Below are positions 6,571 through 8,904 of a DNA stretch of 8,904 nt, piece by piece. The DNA is from 40-80 sp040394775 (lineage in GTDB: Bacteria; Bacteroidota; Bacteroidia; Flavobacteriales_D; Crocinitomicaceae), in contig JBEBRN010000101.1 in NCBI GenBank assembly GCA_040394775.1, positions 1 to 8,904 on the forward strand, written 5' to 3'. A program made the translations under genes and the position numbers. How positions within the stretch are numbered: position 1 is the first letter of the stretch; every line of letters starts with the position of its first letter. The notes below the pieces were generated by a model. That model searched no databases. It worked only from the letters and a program-made list of their open reading frames with translations, and was not told the DNA's origin.

Positions 6571-6649
6571 CTGTTCCCGCTCTCTTCTTTGAGTTCCCGC
6601 TCTGTTCTCTCATTCTCGCTCTGAGTTTTCATTCTCTTCTCTGTAATTC
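6571..6649 (+). repeat. Pyrimidine-rich degenerate ~20-bp tandem repeat
   Basis: Four consecutive units of about 20 bases start at 6571, 6591, 6611 and 6630. The first two share GTTCCCGCTCT, the third has ATTCTCGCTCT, and the fourth is more diverged (ATTCTCTTCTCT). The plus strand is overwhelmingly C and T. The tract lies between the esterase terminator and the MATE gene and has no reading frame of note. It may be a decaying repeat, an upstream promoter element, or an unwinding-prone tract. Confidence 0.6.
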
Positions 6650-6651
6650 CT

Positions 6652-6659
6652 TATCTTCG
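6652..6659 (+). promoter_or_regulatory. Candidate -7 box for the MATE gene
   Basis: TATCTTCG matches TAnnTTTG at all but one of the six defined positions. It lies 17 bases before the ATG at 6677, giving a leader of about ten bases. No TTTG -33 element is apparent; the pyrimidine repeat occupies that region. Confidence 0.4.
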
Positions 6660-6676
6660 CCACTACAATTCTATCC

Positions 6677-7999
6677 ATGCGTCGTTTTTACAACCATAAA
6701 AAAATTCTTCGTTTAGCTATTCCTATCATTCTCGCCAATGCATCCGCACCTCTTTTAGGTTTAGCAGACACAGCTACTATTGGTCAAACAGGTGGAGCTG
6801 CTGATTTAGGCGCAATAGCACTCGCTACTTTGGTGTTTAGCTTCGTTTATTGGGGTTTTGGTTTCTTACGTATGGGAACCACTGGATTCGTTGCACAAGC
6901 AGATGGTGCTCAAGATAGAGAAGAGGTGTTAGCAGTTTTATTCCGATCGATACTTCTAGGAGCAGTAATTGGTCTGATACTCATTTTATTGCAATTTTTT
7001 ATTGGTAATTTCTCAGTTTGGTTGATGAGTTCTAGTGATGAAGTAAAATCTCTCGTAAAACAGTATTTCTACATTCGTATTTGGGGTGCACCAGCAACCT
7101 TAATCACGTATGCGCTTTTAGGAGGACTCATCGGTTTAGGCTGGACGAAACAATTGTTGTGGGTGCAGTTACTACTCAACGGCTTGAATATCGCTTTAAA
7201 TGTGCTGTTTGTAGTTGGTTTTGAAAAAGGCGTTCAAGGAATTGCCTTTGGGACAGTTATTGCCGAATGGATTGCTATGTTTTACGCTTGGTATTTATTG
7301 ACCAAGAAGTTAAAAGTTAAACATCCTTTGCAACGACTCAAAGAGCTTTGGCCACTGATAATCAATCGTGCAAAAATGATGGCTATCTTTAGGGTAAATG
7401 TCGATATTATGATTCGTACGTTTGCTTTGTTGAGTGGATTCGCTTGGTTCGCGAATCAAGGGGCAGTATTTGGTGATACAACTTTGGCGGCAAATTACGT
7501 ATTATTACAATTTGTCTCTTTGTCAGCATTCTTTTTAGATGGTTTTGCACATGTTTCCGAAATGCTCTCAGGTAAAACCATAGGAGCAAAAGATAAAGAT
7601 GGTTTTTTAAGACAACTAATTGATTCTACTCAATTAGCTGGTATCACAGCAATTCTTCTAGGTGGAGGAGTAGTGTTTTTCGCTCCTTTTTTTATCCGTT
7701 TGATAACGCAGGAAATACATGTACAAAGTCTAGCGGAACAACATGCTATTTATGCTGGAATTTATATCCTTGTTTCTTTTGTTGCCTTTCAGTTGGACGG
7801 TATTTTTATTGGCGCCACTCGAAGTAAAGAGATGCGGAATTCATCCCTGTTTTCATTAGTCGTCCTGATTGGTGTAGGCACGCTAATCACACAGTATTAC
7901 GGCAATGTTGGATTGTGGATTTCGTTTATTATTTACGTCGTTGCACGAGGAATCACCTTAGGTCTGTATCTGCCTAAACTACTCAGAGATTCTTTTTAA
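6677..7999 (+). CDS. MATE-family efflux transporter, DinF subfamily
   Basis: This 440-residue inner-membrane protein has about twelve hydrophobic segments, the usual MATE count and length. MATE proteins export drugs or metabolites in exchange for H+ or Na+. It resembles E. coli DinF more than NorM: PLLGLADTATIG in the first helix, FLRMGTTGFVAQADG (63-77), GLGWTKQLLWVQ (153-164), NGLNIALNVLFVVG (168-181) and GVQGIAFGTVIAEW (185-198). Asp31 in helix 1 is at the site of the coupling Asp seen in DinF-type structures, so proton coupling is plausible but not shown. E. coli dinF belongs to the LexA regulon, but here no LexA-type box is seen and the gene is 5 kb from umuDC, so a damage link is not supported. 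It stands alone between the esterase terminator and the NYN gene. I leave the symbol empty because substrate and orthology are unproven. Confidence 0.93.
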   Translation: MRRFYNHKKILRLAIPIILANASAPLLGLADTATIGQTGGAADLGAIALATLVFSFVYWGFGFLRMGTTGFVAQADGAQDREEVLAVLFRSILLGAVIGLILILLQFFIGNFSVWLMSSSDEVKSLVKQYFYIRIWGAPATLITYALLGGLIGLGWTKQLLWVQLLLNGLNIALNVLFVVGFEKGVQGIAFGTVIAEWIAMFYAWYLLTKKLKVKHPLQRLKELWPLIINRAKMMAIFRVNVDIMIRTFALLSGFAWFANQGAVFGDTTLAANYVLLQFVSLSAFFLDGFAHVSEMLSGKTIGAKDKDGFLRQLIDSTQLAGITAILLGGGVVFFAPFFIRLITQEIHVQSLAEQHAIYAGIYILVSFVAFQLDGIFIGATRSKEMRNSSLFSLVVLIGVGTLITQYYGNVGLWISFIIYVVARGITLGLYLPKLLRDSF

Positions 8000-8028
8000 A
8001 TGCGCCTCATCATCATACTGCAAGAGTG

Positions 8029-8040
8029 TTGAATATTCAA
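8029..8040. promoter_or_regulatory. 12-bp perfect palindrome TTGAATATTCAA
   Basis: The palindrome lies 29 bases after the MATE stop and about 50 bases upstream of the NYN-gene -7 box. It is perfectly symmetric with no spacer, so it would suit a dimeric DNA-binding protein better than an RNA hairpin. Chance is a real possibility in AT-rich DNA. Confidence 0.3.
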
Positions 8041-8091
8041 ACAGTTTTAAAATCAAACAGCTAGCTTTTAGCATTCTATCCAACTTTTTAT

Positions 8092-8099
8092 TAAATTTG
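8092..8099 (+). promoter_or_regulatory. -7 box TAAATTTG for the NYN gene
   Basis: This is an exact TAnnTTTG match 27 bases before the ATG at 8127, implying a leader of roughly 20 bases. The -33 position holds CTTTTA (about 8065-8070), a partial match to TTTG. Confidence 0.6.
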
Positions 8100-8126
8100 A
8101 ACTAAAGTATATAACATACAGAAAAA

Positions 8127-8903
8127 ATGACTGAATCAAAATTCAATATAGCTGTTCTTATTGACGGCGACAACGCTCAAGCGAAACTCATCAAAGAAAT
8201 TATTGAAGAAGTTTCGAAATACGGAAAAGTAACCATTCGACGAATTTACGGTGACTGGACAACACAGCACATGAATAGTTGGAAGGAAATTATCAACCAA
8301 TATTCATTTAGCCCCATTCAAAAGTTTGCTTATACAACAGGAAAGAACTCAACGGATAGCTCCATGATTATCGATGCAATGGACATTCTTCACAGCAAGA
8401 GTGTGGAGGGATTCTGTATCGTTTCTAGTGACAGTGATTATACGGGACTCGCTAAGAGAATTAGAGAAGAAGGACTTTTTGTGATGGGAATTGGACGTAA
8501 GACCACTCCAATCGCCTTTGTTAACTCTTGTGAGATATTCACACACAGTGAAAACCTCGTAATAGAAACAGTTCCTGTTATGGAGAAAGTCGAGGATAAA
8601 GAGAAAAAGAAAGGCACTCCGAAAAAGGCAACTAAAAAGACCGAAAAAACAGTCGAAGCACCTAGTCCATTTCAAAAAATCGATATTAAATTAATCGATA
8701 AGGCATTCGATATTTCCACCAATGATGAAGAAGAAGCCTATATTTCTAAGGTTGGTCTTTCACTTCGAAAGATTGATCCTAGTTTTGACCCAAGAACCTA
8801 CGGTTTTAAAACATTGACACAACTTTTTACCAAATTAAAGAAATACGAAGTTGTAAAAAATGAGGTGAATGGGTTGAATCATCCTTTGGTGCGATTGAAA
8901 TAA
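8127..8903 (+). CDS. NYN-domain (LabA/DUF88-like) protein with C-terminal OST-HTH/LOTUS domain
   Basis: Residues 5-145 of this 258-residue protein form a NYN (PIN-like) fold. LIDGDNAQ carries Asp13 and Asp15, TGKNSTDSSMIIDAMD carries Asp77 and Asp83, and CIVSSDSDYTGLAKRIRE carries Asp102 and Asp104. GLFVMGIGRKTTPIAFVNSCEIF follows, as in LabA/DUF88 proteins. The acidic cluster fits a metal-dependent ribonuclease site. A Lys-rich linker (~153-175, KEKKKGTPKKATKKTEK) may bind nucleic acid. Residues ~182-258 (KLIDKAFD...YISKVGLSLRKIDPSFDPRTYGFKTLTQLF) match the OST-HTH/LOTUS fold, an RNA-binding winged helix also found in animal Oskar and TDRD5/7. The protein should be a cytoplasmic RNA-processing or regulatory factor, with RNase activity inferred from the family. 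The start codon is supported by the exact -7 box 27 bases upstream, and the stop lies one base before the window end. No partner gene is visible. Confidence 0.92.
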   Translation: MTESKFNIAVLIDGDNAQAKLIKEIIEEVSKYGKVTIRRIYGDWTTQHMNSWKEIINQYSFSPIQKFAYTTGKNSTDSSMIIDAMDILHSKSVEGFCIVSSDSDYTGLAKRIREEGLFVMGIGRKTTPIAFVNSCEIFTHSENLVIETVPVMEKVEDKEKKKGTPKKATKKTEKTVEAPSPFQKIDIKLIDKAFDISTNDEEEAYISKVGLSLRKIDPSFDPRTYGFKTLTQLFTKLKKYEVVKNEVNGLNHPLVRLK

Positions 8904-8904
8904 C

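Noticed and set aside
6571..6649. CRISPR array.
   Set aside because: The units are contiguous and degenerate with no spacers, and no cas genes are present.
6677..7999. A shared SOS regulon linking the DinF-like transporter to umuDC.
   Set aside because: The genes are 5 kb apart with terminator and unrelated genes between, and no shared operator motif was seen upstream of the transporter.

Overview
The window looks like chromosomal DNA from an AT-rich member of the Bacteroidota, most likely a Flavobacteriales-type organism. Three things point that way. A secreted protein ends in a type IX secretion (Por) sorting domain. Several promoters carry the Bacteroidota -7 box TAnnTTTG, with exact copies before the esterase and NYN genes. 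Start codons lack clear Shine-Dalgarno sequences. The genus cannot be fixed from sequence reading alone. No rRNA, tRNA, CRISPR array or insertion sequence was seen.

Layout. The left end (1-1659, minus strand) is a umuDC translesion-synthesis operon. umuC lacks only its last ~20 residues at the window edge, and umuD lies one base upstream of it. A 177-bp divergent intergenic region (1660-1836) has matching TATCTTTA -7 boxes facing both ways, a perfect 7-5-7 palindrome, and repeated GGTGAT motifs in mirrored arrangement. The divergent small gene (1837-2202) reads as a chimera: an N-terminal half like DUF3781 joined at an (AT)n run to the C-terminal end of a GNAT acetyltransferase.

The plus strand then carries an amidase-signature hydrolase (2319-3788), a secreted TraB/GumN (GxxH) family protein (3836-4696), and a secreted alpha/beta-hydrolase esterase with a PKD domain and T9SS sorting tail (4806-6521). 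A strong intrinsic terminator follows at about 6540-6570, then a pyrimidine-rich ~20-bp tandem repeat. Last come a DinF-type MATE transporter (6677-7999) and a NYN-domain/OST-HTH RNA-binding nuclease-like protein (8127-8903).

How they fit together. umuDC is a coherent damage-response unit. The amidase and TraB genes may be co-transcribed. The other plus-strand genes look like independent housekeeping or accessory units, each with its own promoter candidate. I see no complete undescribed multi-gene system. The most unusual items are the chimeric ORF and the symmetric divergent control region it shares with umuDC.
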